From Nostoc sp. NMS9 (GTDB taxonomy: Bacteria > Cyanobacteriota > Cyanobacteriia > Cyanobacteriales > Nostocaceae), in assembly GCF_017114995.1 (NCBI RefSeq), contig NZ_JABXKL010000026.1, positions 33,175 through 97,174 of the forward strand: a DNA stretch of 64,000 nt, written 5' to 3'. A program made the translations under genes and the position numbers. Positions 46,538 to 55,959 of this stretch are shown here, piece by piece; the stretch's first letter is position 1; each line of letters opens with the position of its first letter. The notes under the pieces were generated by a model. That model worked only from the letters and a program-made list of their open reading frames with translations, did not search any database and was not told the DNA's origin.

Positions 46538-46981
46538 TTATTTGCCAGAACAGTAACTATTAATTTCGTTGACTATTGAACTTTCTTCGCTACTACTCTT
46601 TTGCAGAGATACCAAAAAGCCCTTTGCTGCTGGTATATTCTTTTTATCTATGGCTGTTGCTGCATTATTCAATTCCTTACTGATGTTCTGATAGAGTGTG
46701 AGAAAGCGTCCTTGGAAACCTTGCAATTTTTCATCCTTAATTTCCAGTGCTTTCATCTCTTTGGCAAGTGGGTCTATCTTACCAGCAAGTTCAGTTAGAG
46801 CTTTAGAACCTTTTGCGGGATTGGGATTTTTAGCGAATTCCTGACCTAGAGTAGATGCCTGATTGGCAACTTTTATGACTTTGTTACATTGAGCAACTTT
46901 ACTTTCGCCACAACCTGCAAATAATAAAGCGATCGCAGTTGTGACTGAAAGTATAAAACTTTGCTTAAATACGTGCTGCAT
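46538..46981 (-). CDS. Putative lipoprotein of unknown function
   Basis: 147 aa from ATG 46981 (MQHVFKQSF); ATG 46999 adds six residues. A signal peptide with lipobox ALLFAGC points to lipid attachment. The mature part is helical (LGQEFAKNPNPAKGSKALTE, AAKGFLVSLQKSSSEE), with two Cys (CNKV and YCSGK) that could form a disulfide. Not recognised beyond small Nostoc secreted proteins. Its end abuts the MazF deletion junction. Confidence 0.75.
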   Translation of the reverse strand: MQHVFKQSFILSVTTAIALLFAGCGESKVAQCNKVIKVANQASTLGQEFAKNPNPAKGSKALTELAGKIDPLAKEMKALEIKDEKLQGFQGRFLTLYQNISKELNNAATAIDKKNIPAAKGFLVSLQKSSSEESSIVNEINSYCSGK

Positions 46982-47183
46982 AGGTTCTATGATCTCCAAC
47001 TATGTTTCGTGAAAGTTGGGCAGTAGAAATGCACGATCGGCGAAAATACTTTTTCTAAAAAGAATCTTTATTTTTGTTTTTAACTTTCTTTCTGCCCTGT
47101 TACTTTATACTTCATTTTTCCGAAAATGCGTATGTAATTACACGTAAATAGCCGGATTTTAAATTGTATAGTCATGTTGTCCT

Positions 47184-49727
47184 TTACTCTACCACTTTTG
47201 GAATTAGCCTTAGTGTGGCAGTAGTATTTTCTGTAACATTATTTGATTCCCATAACATCTGGTGGTATTCAATTTTGCGCCAAGGTTCAACCATATCGTT
47301 GTAGTGGCTATGGAAAGCATGGCCTGATTGTCCAGGGGTGTGAATTGTTACTGAGTTATCTAAATTTTCCAAATCTACAATCATCCGCAGTGAAGGAATA
47401 TCAGTTACCTCAAAGGATTTATTTGCTATCCAGCGGTTAGCATTCACTGTTTCGCCATTACCAGATGTCGCAAATGCACCACGATTAAATAAAGCTTCAA
47501 TCGGTGCAACGCCAGATTTACCCAAGGTGGCATTCCGAAAAGTAATGGTATGCAGCTTGCCCCAATTCCAGTTGTTCGGGTCTTTGCTTTGAATTCGTTC
47601 TAGTTCATCCACGGCTTCTATAAAGGACTGCCGAAGGATTTGGTCGCGGTTTTCAACTTTTGGGGTGTTGCGGTTATCCCACCAAGAACTATTGGGCTGA
47701 TTTACCAGATTTGCTACCACAGCATACCAGCGATCGCCTCCATCAGGAAAGTACTTTTCAGGCAACTGATCGTGAAATGTATCTGCTAGCAAGTGTTTCC
47801 AGAATACTTCAAATAGAGCAGCAGCAGGCGATGTCATTCTTAACTGCAAATTCCAATCTTGCAGCAGTTTTTGGGCTGCTTGTAAGCGAGGTGTATTAAC
47901 AGTGATAGATTTTAGTACTGGCACTAGTGTTTGTGCATTTAAATTGCGATCGTCACCCTGTATCTGCTGCACATCCTTCAAGGAAATCGGCTGAGTTTGT
48001 TGTGAAATCATTTCAACAATCCGCTTTGCTCGGTAGCCATAAACCCAGTCTGCGGTAATCAAGTAAGGATATTCACGCATAACTAAATTATTGGCAGTAG
48101 CAATATAACCCTGAGGTGGATTAAAACTTTTGGGCAATTTCTCAAAGTCAATATAGCCTTGCCACTCATATTCATCCGTCCAACCAGGAACGGGATAACG
48201 CCCATCTCCCTTAGCGCGGATGGGGAATTTACCAGGCAATTGGTAGCCAATATTGCCATCAATGTCAGCGTAGACCAAGTTTTGAGCCGGGACATCATAA
48301 TTGCTGGCAGCAGTACGGAATTCCTGCCAGTTTTGAGCACGATTGATTTGGGGAATGGCATACCCTAGCTTGGATGGTGCTAGGGCTGTCCAGCGTAGGG
48401 CTACGGCGTAGTTTTGCAGTAATTCTAGCGGCTGACTTGACTTGAATTGCTTCAGATTTGGCGAAACATCAGAGAGAATCGGCCCATGTCGGGTATAGCG
48501 CACCGTTTGTACAATCGGCTGACTTCCGGCTATTTGAATCGCCTCTTGCACGAGTTGCATATCAACCCATTTGCCATTGACCTCATACTGATTGGGATTT
48601 TTCGGGTTGATTTTCTCGATGTATAAATCCATTACATCAGATTGTACATTGGTGACACCCCAGGCAATGCGATCGCTATGACCGATAATTACCCCAATCA
48701 TTCCCGCAAAGGAAAAGCCAGAAACGTTGTAGGGACATTCTGCACTCTTCGGTGTGCAATGCAAACCAACCTCGTACCAGATAGAGGGTATTTGCACACC
48801 TAAGTGGGGGTCATTCGCCAAGATTGGCTTACCTGTTGCCGTCCGCTGACCAGATATTACCCAGTTGTTCGAGCCAATACCTATTCCTGTGGGCCCAATG
48901 AGTTGTTCTAAAGCCATCATCGGCTTAGTAATTGACTCTAAAGCAGGTAATACATCTGGAGAATTGAGAAGGACTTCAACATTATTGTCCCTCTCTTCCG
49001 CTGCTTCCCTTGTTTCTTGCTGCAACTCAGGTAAAATAACTGGCAAGTCTTTAGGGTAAGGTGGAAAAAGTTCCTCTACTTGATTTGGGTTAAGGGTTTT
49101 AAGCAAAATAGCACGTTCAATTTCGCTCTCGAAATTTCTGCCCAAGTCGTAAGCCATTACCTTACCCCAAGTCAGAGAATGCAGTATTTGCCAAGGTTCT
49201 GGCTTATACCCAGGATTGAGGAATTTTAGCACAGCATATTCTAAACTCAGGGCGCTACCTTGATGCTCTGCCAAATAGGCATTGACACCATCGGCGTAAG
49301 CTTCCAGGTATGCTTTCATCTCTGCATTAATTTCCTGAATTTCTTGCTGCGCTACTCTTGCACAACCCATTGTTCGCAGATATTTATCAGTGTCAACTTG
49401 AGATGAACCAAACATTTCTGAGAGTCGCCCAGAACCAATGTGTCGCCAAAAGTCCATTTGCCAAAAGCGGTCTTGGGCATGGATATAACCTTGCGCCATA
49501 AATAAATCGTGGGAGTTGGCAGCATAAATATGGGGAACTCCCCATTTATGACGTTGGACGGTTACTTCGGCTTTCAGTTCACGTAATTGAATTGTGCCAC
49601 TCTCTTGCGGAAAGGATTTGCGCACAGTATAGGTGGTAAATCCCACTAACAATAGCCCTAGCACTAACAGGAAAATCAGAGTAATTTTGAGTCTTTTACG
49701 TAACCAACCTTTCCTGGAGCTTTTCAT
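47184..49727 (-). CDS. Penicillin acylase family (Ntn) amidohydrolase
   Basis: 847 aa. Membrane anchor at about 10-32 (RLKITLIFLLVLGLLLVGFT). The alpha chain region begins with VQRHKWGVPHIYAANSHDLFMAQGYIHAQDRFWQM in part. After a spacer, GIGSNNWVISGQRT holds the Ser that becomes the N-terminal nucleophile upon autocleavage; LANDPHLG follows. Beta-chain Asn and the ATANN segment are present. The family hydrolyses amides, including N-acyl homoserine lactones (as shown for Anabaena AiiC), so quorum-signal degradation is a plausible role here by inference. Confidence 0.92.
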   Translation of the reverse strand: MKSSRKGWLRKRLKITLIFLLVLGLLLVGFTTYTVRKSFPQESGTIQLRELKAEVTVQRHKWGVPHIYAANSHDLFMAQGYIHAQDRFWQMDFWRHIGSGRLSEMFGSSQVDTDKYLRTMGCARVAQQEIQEINAEMKAYLEAYADGVNAYLAEHQGSALSLEYAVLKFLNPGYKPEPWQILHSLTWGKVMAYDLGRNFESEIERAILLKTLNPNQVEELFPPYPKDLPVILPELQQETREAAEERDNNVEVLLNSPDVLPALESITKPMMALEQLIGPTGIGIGSNNWVISGQRTATGKPILANDPHLGVQIPSIWYEVGLHCTPKSAECPYNVSGFSFAGMIGVIIGHSDRIAWGVTNVQSDVMDLYIEKINPKNPNQYEVNGKWVDMQLVQEAIQIAGSQPIVQTVRYTRHGPILSDVSPNLKQFKSSQPLELLQNYAVALRWTALAPSKLGYAIPQINRAQNWQEFRTAASNYDVPAQNLVYADIDGNIGYQLPGKFPIRAKGDGRYPVPGWTDEYEWQGYIDFEKLPKSFNPPQGYIATANNLVMREYPYLITADWVYGYRAKRIVEMISQQTQPISLKDVQQIQGDDRNLNAQTLVPVLKSITVNTPRLQAAQKLLQDWNLQLRMTSPAAALFEVFWKHLLADTFHDQLPEKYFPDGGDRWYAVVANLVNQPNSSWWDNRNTPKVENRDQILRQSFIEAVDELERIQSKDPNNWNWGKLHTITFRNATLGKSGVAPIEALFNRGAFATSGNGETVNANRWIANKSFEVTDIPSLRMIVDLENLDNSVTIHTPGQSGHAFHSHYNDMVEPWRKIEYHQMLWESNNVTENTTATLRLIPKVVE

Positions 49728-50000
49728 TGTTAAGTGAAATCAGTTGATATTACAAGGTTGATATTACAATAATTTAATCAAAATCTTCAGGAAATGACGT
49801 AGGTATAGCCTGTTATAGACATCGCTACTTTACAGCAATTTTCAACTACGTGGAATACAAGTCATTGTAGGCGCACAATACATTATGCCCCTTGGCATAT
49901 AGTCTATTCAATTGAAAACTGCTGTAATATACCACTCTTGCCAAGTTTACAATAGAAAGAAGGACACACTTCAGGAAAGCGCACCATGCCGAGGGCTACT
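49728..50000. other. Intergenic with degenerate repeats
   Basis: Around 49799-49835 lies a decayed copy of the GTAGGCGTAGCC-type repeat, and at 49867-49895 a decayed form of the GTAGGGGCACAACA palindrome. No gene. Confidence 0.5.
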
Positions 50001-51614
50001 TTAAGGAGTGTTATCAGTAATTAACCTAAATTTATCTTCCGAGCCAAGTGAGTAATTATTGAGATTAACTGAATAGTTTTGAATTTTATTTTTAGGGTTA
50101 TTAAGTTCCTGTTGAAACTTATCCCGGAGAGCTTGATCAAGAATTACACCAGGTGTTTCTTTCCTAACACCGATCATGATAATGCTTCTCTGCAATGATG
50201 TTTCATCTGGATGACGTTTACAAGAATCAGACTTAAATTGACCTAAATTCAACAATTTATATTCACCTACACTAAACAACTCTTTAGAAACCAGCTTTTG
50301 CAGTTGCTTTGCTCGTTGTAATGCTCTAGCTTCTTCCCGGGTTCGTGGATCTTCCTGACTTGAATCTGCTTCACAAGATGCTGTTCCAACAGAAATAATT
50401 TTATTAGGATTCTCAATCTGCTTGAATATTTCTCCTTTTTTCTCGATTTGAGATTTTAATTGTGTGAGAGTAATAGTCTTATTTTTATCTTCTACAAAAT
50501 TCGATTCTCCAACTTTCCATCGATAGCCAATAGACAGAACTGCTGTCTTAAATTCAGCACTTCCACCGTACTTGTCTCTACCTTCCACCCACGGCGAATA
50601 AACATCATCAACTATTTTTACTGATTCATATTTTGGAGCTTCAGGTTTTGTGACTATAGGGGGATTATCAAATGATTGCTTTTTTGATATTCCTAAAACT
50701 ACTAATACACTTAAAAGTCCTAAAGCTCCTGCAAGTAACAATAACAAAAGTAAAGGAAATAGGAAAACAGGTGTGGTGTTTAATGACTTTAAAGCTTTCA
50801 AAGCCTCTGTCGCATCTTGATAACGCTGGTTATAGTCACGACGAACCATTTTTTCTAAAATACCTGCTAACTTTCGGCTAACCTTTGGTGCTTTATTTCG
50901 CCAAACAATCTCATGTATTTTAGAACCACTATCTAATACATGTGGAGATAGCCCTGTGAGGGCTTGGATACCAATTATACCCACTGCGTAGATATCACTG
51001 CTAAGTTGTGGGTTTCCATCGATTTGTTCGGATGGCATATAACCAGGAGTACCAATACTAATAGTTCGAGGCTTTAGACCTTGGGCAGATGCCTTAGTAG
51101 TCATTTCATCAATAAGTTTAGCTATCCCAAAATCAATAATTACAATCTTTTTGTCACGCTGGCGACGCATTAAATTTTGAGGTTTAATATCTCTGTGAAT
51201 GATGTTTTCTTGATGAATAAATTCCAAAACCTCAAGAATATCTTGTAACATATTGATTACTTGATTCTCACTCAAAGGCTTGTCCATCTCTTTACTCAAG
51301 TCATGACCATCTATAAAATTTTGGACTATATAGAGTTCCCCATTGTTCTCAAAAAAATCAGTAATTTTAGGAATTTGATCACACTCCTCAAATAAAAATA
51401 GGAATTTGGCTTCCTCACGAAATCGCTTTTTTACATCATCTATAAAATTTGGAGGAATCTTGTTTAATTGAACTTTTTTGACTACACATTCATGCCATTC
51501 TAAACGTTTGTCTTTAGCTAGATAAGTATCGCCAAATCCTCCGCTACCAAGTAGCTTGGTGATTATATAGCGATTATCAAGCTCTTTGCCCAGTTCGTTG
51601 TTCATAGCTTTCAC
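50001..51614 (-). CDS. Membrane Ser/Thr protein kinase with OmpA-like C-terminal region
   Basis: 537 aa. Hanks-type kinase: glycine loop LLGSGGFGDTY (about 19-29), VVKK lysine, HRDIKPQN, DFG in VIIDFGIAKL, GTPGYMPSEQ. One transmembrane helix (about 285-306, VFLFPLLLLLLLAGALGLLS). The C-terminal part (about 330-520) contains a segment IISVGTASCEA then RTREEARALQRAKQLQKLV that recalls the OmpA-type peptidoglycan-binding fold, so it could sense the cell wall; this is inference. Kinase motifs are complete. Confidence 0.88.
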   Translation of the reverse strand: MKAMNNELGKELDNRYIITKLLGSGGFGDTYLAKDKRLEWHECVVKKVQLNKIPPNFIDDVKKRFREEAKFLFLFEECDQIPKITDFFENNGELYIVQNFIDGHDLSKEMDKPLSENQVINMLQDILEVLEFIHQENIIHRDIKPQNLMRRQRDKKIVIIDFGIAKLIDEMTTKASAQGLKPRTISIGTPGYMPSEQIDGNPQLSSDIYAVGIIGIQALTGLSPHVLDSGSKIHEIVWRNKAPKVSRKLAGILEKMVRRDYNQRYQDATEALKALKSLNTTPVFLFPLLLLLLLAGALGLLSVLVVLGISKKQSFDNPPIVTKPEAPKYESVKIVDDVYSPWVEGRDKYGGSAEFKTAVLSIGYRWKVGESNFVEDKNKTITLTQLKSQIEKKGEIFKQIENPNKIISVGTASCEADSSQEDPRTREEARALQRAKQLQKLVSKELFSVGEYKLLNLGQFKSDSCKRHPDETSLQRSIIMIGVRKETPGVILDQALRDKFQQELNNPKNKIQNYSVNLNNYSLGSEDKFRLITDNTP

Positions 51615-51964
51615 TTAAATATTGTTTTATACTTGTTAGCAAGGTAGACGATTAAGGAAACTAAATCCAGCTTTCAGCAGATAAATTCGTCTTATAGCTT
51701 TTAGTTTTCCGATTATCCCTAACTGTATATCGGATGATTCCCACAGCCACACATGGTGTTTAACTCCAAGCACGATGACGTTTGTTCAAATGTGCTTGGT
51801 CAGAGTCTCAGTTATAGAATTCCCAAATTTGTAAAAAAATAACAGGTTTAATTTAAAATCATAGATAGTCAGTTAAATATGTGATTACTCGAAACTAATA
51901 CCAATTTTAAAAAAGACAGTTACGGATTAAATCATGTATAAACCCAGATTAATTCTGGCTTGAT
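51615..51964. other. Intergenic, no gene seen
   Basis: 350 bases upstream of the kinase. AT-rich between 51820 and 51920 (possible kinase promoter on the minus strand). TAATACCAATTTT at 51897 recalls a half-end of the TACCA MITEs. Nothing else. Confidence 0.4.
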
Positions 51965-52135
51965 TAAAGCTACAATGATGTCAAAGAAACTTTTCAGCAG
52001 AACATACAATGCTGAGAATCAGCCTAAAAGTATTTCTGAGTGCGATCGCAGTAGGCAAAAAATGAGCTTGGCTGGATTAAGAATTGTGTTGGTACCAGCT
52101 GGGCCCATCAATGTTGTGATGATTAAAGCAGGTAA
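51965..52135 (+). pseudogene. Duplicated leader and 5' fragment of trmJ
   Basis: Repeats 52218-52385 with clear identity: AAACTTTTCAGCAGAACA, then TGCGATCGCAGTAGGCAAAA and ATGAGCTTGGCTGGATTAAG. It encodes MSLAGLRIVLVPAGPINV, missing one codon, then diverges and stops. Tandem with the intact gene. Confidence 0.85.
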
Positions 52136-52310
52136 CTTCTAAAAAGCGACAAACGACTAGCCCAACGGCGGAGATTGCGCTGAACTGTTCAGACCTGATG
52201 CAGGCATTCACTTACACAGCTAAAATGATTTCAAGGAAACTCTTCAGCAGAACGACGACGCTGAAAATTAGCCTGTAAGGATTATCTGGTGCGATCACAG
52301 GAGGCAAAAA

Positions 52311-53051
52311 ATGGGCTTGGCTGGATTAAGAATTGTGTTGGTAGAACCAGCTGGGCCGATAAATATCGGCGCGATCGCCAGGGTAATGAAAAATTTCGGT
52401 CTATATAATTTAGTATTAGTGAACCCCCAATGCGATCCACTATCGACGGAAGCTTTGATGATGGCTGTTCACGCTCAAGAAATTTTAGAATCTGCGGTAT
52501 TCGTGGCGACCTTACCAGAAGCATTGCATGGATGTGTACGGGCGATCGCTACCACTGGTCGCGTTCGCAGTTGGGAAACACCCTTAGAAAATCCTCGCAC
52601 TGCACTACCCTGGTTACTGGAGGAACCAGAAAAACCCACAGCACTGATTTTTGGCAGAGAAGACCGGGGATTAAGCAATGAAGAATTAAATTATGCACAG
52701 AGGTTTGTTGGCATTCCCACAAGTCAAGATTATGTCGCCCTGAATTTGGCTACTGCTGTAGCAATTTGTTGTTATGAATTGTCACAATGTGCCCAACAAC
52801 TTGACACTCAAACCTTACCTCAAACTGAACTCGCACCCTTGGAGGTTGTGGAAGGATACTACCAGCAATTAGAATCAATATTACTGAAAATTGGTTATGT
52901 ATATCCCCATACGGCAGCTAGTCGTATGGGAAAATTTCGCCAATTGTATAATCGCGCTCACTTGAAAACTGGGGAGGTAGCTATGCTGCGAGGAATTTTG
53001 CAGCAGGTAGAATGGGCGCTGAAAAACCAGAAGAATAGTGAAAACTTGTAA
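52311..53051 (+). CDS. trmJ: tRNA 2'-O-methyltransferase, TrmJ type (SpoU family)
   Basis: 246 aa SPOUT methyltransferase. Motif 1 EPAGPINIGAIARVMKNFGL (11-30), middle ALIFGREDRGLSNEEL (motif 2) and IPTSQDYVALNLATAVAICCYEL (motif 3 with knot) are present. TrmJ methylates ribose at position 32 of tRNAs. A strong AGGAGG lies 7 bases upstream. A broken tandem copy of its leader precedes it. Confidence 0.9.
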   Translation: MGLAGLRIVLVEPAGPINIGAIARVMKNFGLYNLVLVNPQCDPLSTEALMMAVHAQEILESAVFVATLPEALHGCVRAIATTGRVRSWETPLENPRTALPWLLEEPEKPTALIFGREDRGLSNEELNYAQRFVGIPTSQDYVALNLATAVAICCYELSQCAQQLDTQTLPQTELAPLEVVEGYYQQLESILLKIGYVYPHTAASRMGKFRQLYNRAHLKTGEVAMLRGILQQVEWALKNQKNSENL

Positions 53052-53225
53052 TTATTCGTTTAATATATACGCAATCATCTCCCCAAAATAATTAATATGG
53101 CTTAAACTAAACACAAAAATGCTACTTAGTGGCAAAGTGGAATTTGAGTATTAATATTGCTTAAAGATTAAGTTTGGGGTCAAGAGTCTGCAAGAAAACA
53201 GTCAAGTGGGTCACAAGGAGTAACT

Positions 53226-54791
53226 GTGTCAGAATCAAGTGGCGAACTAACAGCTTTCTCGCGGCGTCAACCCTTAAATCGCCGCCAGCAGCCACAAAAA
53301 GTTCAAAAAGTGGTAAAAAAGAGAGTTAAAGCTAACAGTCAGCAGCAAACTACAAATGGATCTGACGGGGCACTAACACGCCCAAAAAATCAAATCAGTC
53401 CTCCCCCAATCTCTGGCGCTACACGTAGGGTAAAATCGGGGTTAGTCATGCCAACGGCAGTAAAACCAATACCTAGTGTCAAGGGAAAAATTCCTCCCTT
53501 CCGACCAGGTGCTGTGATGGTTAAAACAGTGCGGATGGAAAAGCCAAAAACAGGCAGACGCTCATCGCGGAAAACCCGGTTAAAGCCAATGGCCAAAACC
53601 ATATTGTATGTTTTGCGGTTATTGATTGTGGGTGTTGGGATGGGTGCAATTGTGGGCACTGTATTGTCAGTATTAGACCCAGCCAATCGCATCAGCACGA
53701 ACTCGGCGTCGCAATCTAATAGTAATGTGGCGCGATCGCAGCCACAACCTACCCAAACTCCTCCAGCCGCAGCTTCGAGTCTATACCTATCTCAGGAAAT
53801 TACCTCGTTGAAAAATTCCGTGCAAAATTTGGCGGCCACCAACCCAAATCTCACACCTGGAATTTTCTTAGTAGATTTAGATACTGGTAATTATGTAGAT
53901 ATCAATGCCTCTACCAGTTTTCCGGCGGCTAGCACGATTAAAGTGCCAATTCTGATTGCCTTTTTCCAGGATGTGGACGCGGGGAAAATTCGCCTAGATG
54001 ATATGCTGACCATGCAACAGGATATGGTAGCTGGCGGTTCGGGAAATCTGCAATACAAACCACCCGGAACTCAGTACGCCGCTTTGGAAGTAGTCACTAA
54101 AATGATTACAATCAGCGACAACACAGCGACAAATATGCTGATTGCCCGACTGGGAGGAATAGATGCTTTAAACCAGCGTTTCCGTAGTTGGGGATTGACA
54201 GCTACAACAATTCGTAATCAACTCCCAGATTTGCAAGGCACAAACACCACTAGTCCCAAGGAACTAGGGAATTTGATGGCGATTGTGAGTCAGGGAAATT
54301 TAGTCAGTATGCCATCACGCGATCTCATGCTCGATATCTTGCGTCGCACCCAAAAAGACACTCTGCTACCATCAGGTTTGGGAACAGGCGCAAGAGCATA
54401 CCACAAAACGGGTGATATCGGCACAATGTTGGCAGATGCAGGTTTAATTGTTGTTCCAACTGGCAAGCGCTACATAGCTTCCGTCATGGTACAACGCCCA
54501 GAAAACGATCCTCGTGCCGAAAAATTGATTAGCTCAATTTCTCGTGCAGCCTACCAAGAGTTTAGCCAAAATCCTGTCACACCCAACGCCACTACAAACA
54601 CTGTACCCGCAAATGGTTATCAGCCCCAGGTTGCGAATCCTGCTTTACCTAACGGTACAACAGGCACTGCGCCCATGAGCATTTATCAGCCTCCTGTTGT
54701 CACTCCTGTACCCAACGGCATGGGAAGTACAGTACCCACAAGCGGTTATCAATCTCCAGTAATGAATCCTCAGTATTACCCTCCAAGATAA
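53226..54791 (+). CDS. Class A beta-lactamase-like serine hydrolase, membrane anchored
   Basis: 521 aa, GTG start with AAGGAG upstream. Basic Pro/Lys-rich cytoplasmic tail (1-118), transmembrane helix about 120-142 (TILYVLRLLIVGVGMGAIVG), Gln/Pro linker, then the penicillin-binding fold: SxxK in AASTIKVPIL (about 238), SDN in TISDNTATNM (about 298), KTG in HKTGDIG (about 395). The C-terminal 80 residues are Pro/Asn/Thr repeats (YQPQV, YQPPV, YQSPV). All three active-site motifs are intact. Either a beta-lactamase or a wall-modifying peptidase. Confidence 0.9.
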   Translation: MSESSGELTAFSRRQPLNRRQQPQKVQKVVKKRVKANSQQQTTNGSDGALTRPKNQISPPPISGATRRVKSGLVMPTAVKPIPSVKGKIPPFRPGAVMVKTVRMEKPKTGRRSSRKTRLKPMAKTILYVLRLLIVGVGMGAIVGTVLSVLDPANRISTNSASQSNSNVARSQPQPTQTPPAAASSLYLSQEITSLKNSVQNLAATNPNLTPGIFLVDLDTGNYVDINASTSFPAASTIKVPILIAFFQDVDAGKIRLDDMLTMQQDMVAGGSGNLQYKPPGTQYAALEVVTKMITISDNTATNMLIARLGGIDALNQRFRSWGLTATTIRNQLPDLQGTNTTSPKELGNLMAIVSQGNLVSMPSRDLMLDILRRTQKDTLLPSGLGTGARAYHKTGDIGTMLADAGLIVVPTGKRYIASVMVQRPENDPRAEKLISSISRAAYQEFSQNPVTPNATTNTVPANGYQPQVANPALPNGTTGTAPMSIYQPPVVTPVPNGMGSTVPTSGYQSPVMNPQYYPPR

Positions 54792-54931
54792 TTATGAATT
54801 ATGAATTTTTTAATTACGAGCCGATAATCGGATTAAAACTACGCAAATAAGCAGTGAATAGAGCGTTCGCTTATCAGCATTTTATTCTCTCTAAAAGTTT
54901 TATTAAATCTTTACTCTCGTAAACGATAAAG

Positions 54932-55795
54932 TTAGTAGTTTGGATGAATGGCATTATCCTTTTTGAGATATGTTGATAATTCTGATTTGAAAAAAACCTC
55001 ATGAGGTAATAAAAATCTCCAAAGGAACCCAGGCGGTAATACAGCACTGGATTCAGCATCTATAGGTAGATATTGGGAGCGGTAAGTTTCAATTGCTTGC
55101 TTTTTCTTGAATTGCACCTTGTGGATAGCTTGTCGATGAGCGCCTGCTAATTCTTTAAACTTCAGATTGCGAAATAGCAAAGATTTCCAAAGTAACCAAA
55201 TGGCGTACTGCCACAATTCCACCTTCACTTCGGCTACAGCTATTGCATTAACAACGAGTTCATAAGTAATCTCATGGTCAACACTCCGATCCTGATTGTG
55301 AGTCACATACACTTCTTTCGGATCAAAAGAACGTAACAACAAAGCTATTTCCTCAATGGTTTGCTGCCGCTCTGTTTTGGTCATCCAGCGCAGTCCACCA
55401 TCTCGTTTATCGAGAAAGTGAATATCTGTGGAATTAACACCCAAGATGTTCAAAGCAGTGAGTGCTTCTTGTCTACGGATTTGAACAATTTCCTCGCGAG
55501 TAATCTTAGAATAATCTGCATGGGAAGCTCCACCATCCGTGACAAAAACAACCTTAACAGGCACACCTTGTTCTCGCTTGAGTGCAATTATGCCACCACA
55601 GCCGAGTACTTCATCATCTTGGTGAGGAGCAAATATGAGTGCCGATTTTTGACTAAAATCTATTCCTTTACTGCTTTGATACATAAGCCAGTAAAACTGT
55701 AGCTTTAACTGAAACTCTCGCCAGCGGTAGTTAAACAGCCACCACTTGTTGTGCAGTCCTAATCTTAAGCGATGAAGAAGATATCCTATTTTCAT
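54932..55795 (-). CDS. PIG-L family deacetylase
   Basis: 287 aa LmbE/PIG-L fold. Zinc motif FAPHQDDEVLGCGGII (HxxDDE), FVTDGGASHAD, and the second His in VYVTHNQDRSVDHEITYELV. Family enzymes remove N-acetyl from GlcNAc-containing compounds. It lies next to a glycosyltransferase-like gene on the same strand, so a role in a surface or secondary glycan is plausible. Ends near a small AT-rich intergenic. Confidence 0.9.
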   Translation of the reverse strand: MKIGYLLHRLRLGLHNKWWLFNYRWREFQLKLQFYWLMYQSSKGIDFSQKSALIFAPHQDDEVLGCGGIIALKREQGVPVKVVFVTDGGASHADYSKITREEIVQIRRQEALTALNILGVNSTDIHFLDKRDGGLRWMTKTERQQTIEEIALLLRSFDPKEVYVTHNQDRSVDHEITYELVVNAIAVAEVKVELWQYAIWLLWKSLLFRNLKFKELAGAHRQAIHKVQFKKKQAIETYRSQYLPIDAESSAVLPPGFLWRFLLPHEVFFKSELSTYLKKDNAIHPNY

Positions 55796-55959
55796 ATTTT
55801 CTAAAGTCCCATTAAGTAAGTGGTTATTCTCAGTTTTAGCGTTAAAGATAGTTAATTGTCTCAGCAGTAATAACTAATTTACTCTGAAGAACAAAAACTT
55901 CAGGAGAGATAGGCGACAATTCAGCAGTGGTTTTAAACTTTCTGTAAAAACTTAATTTT

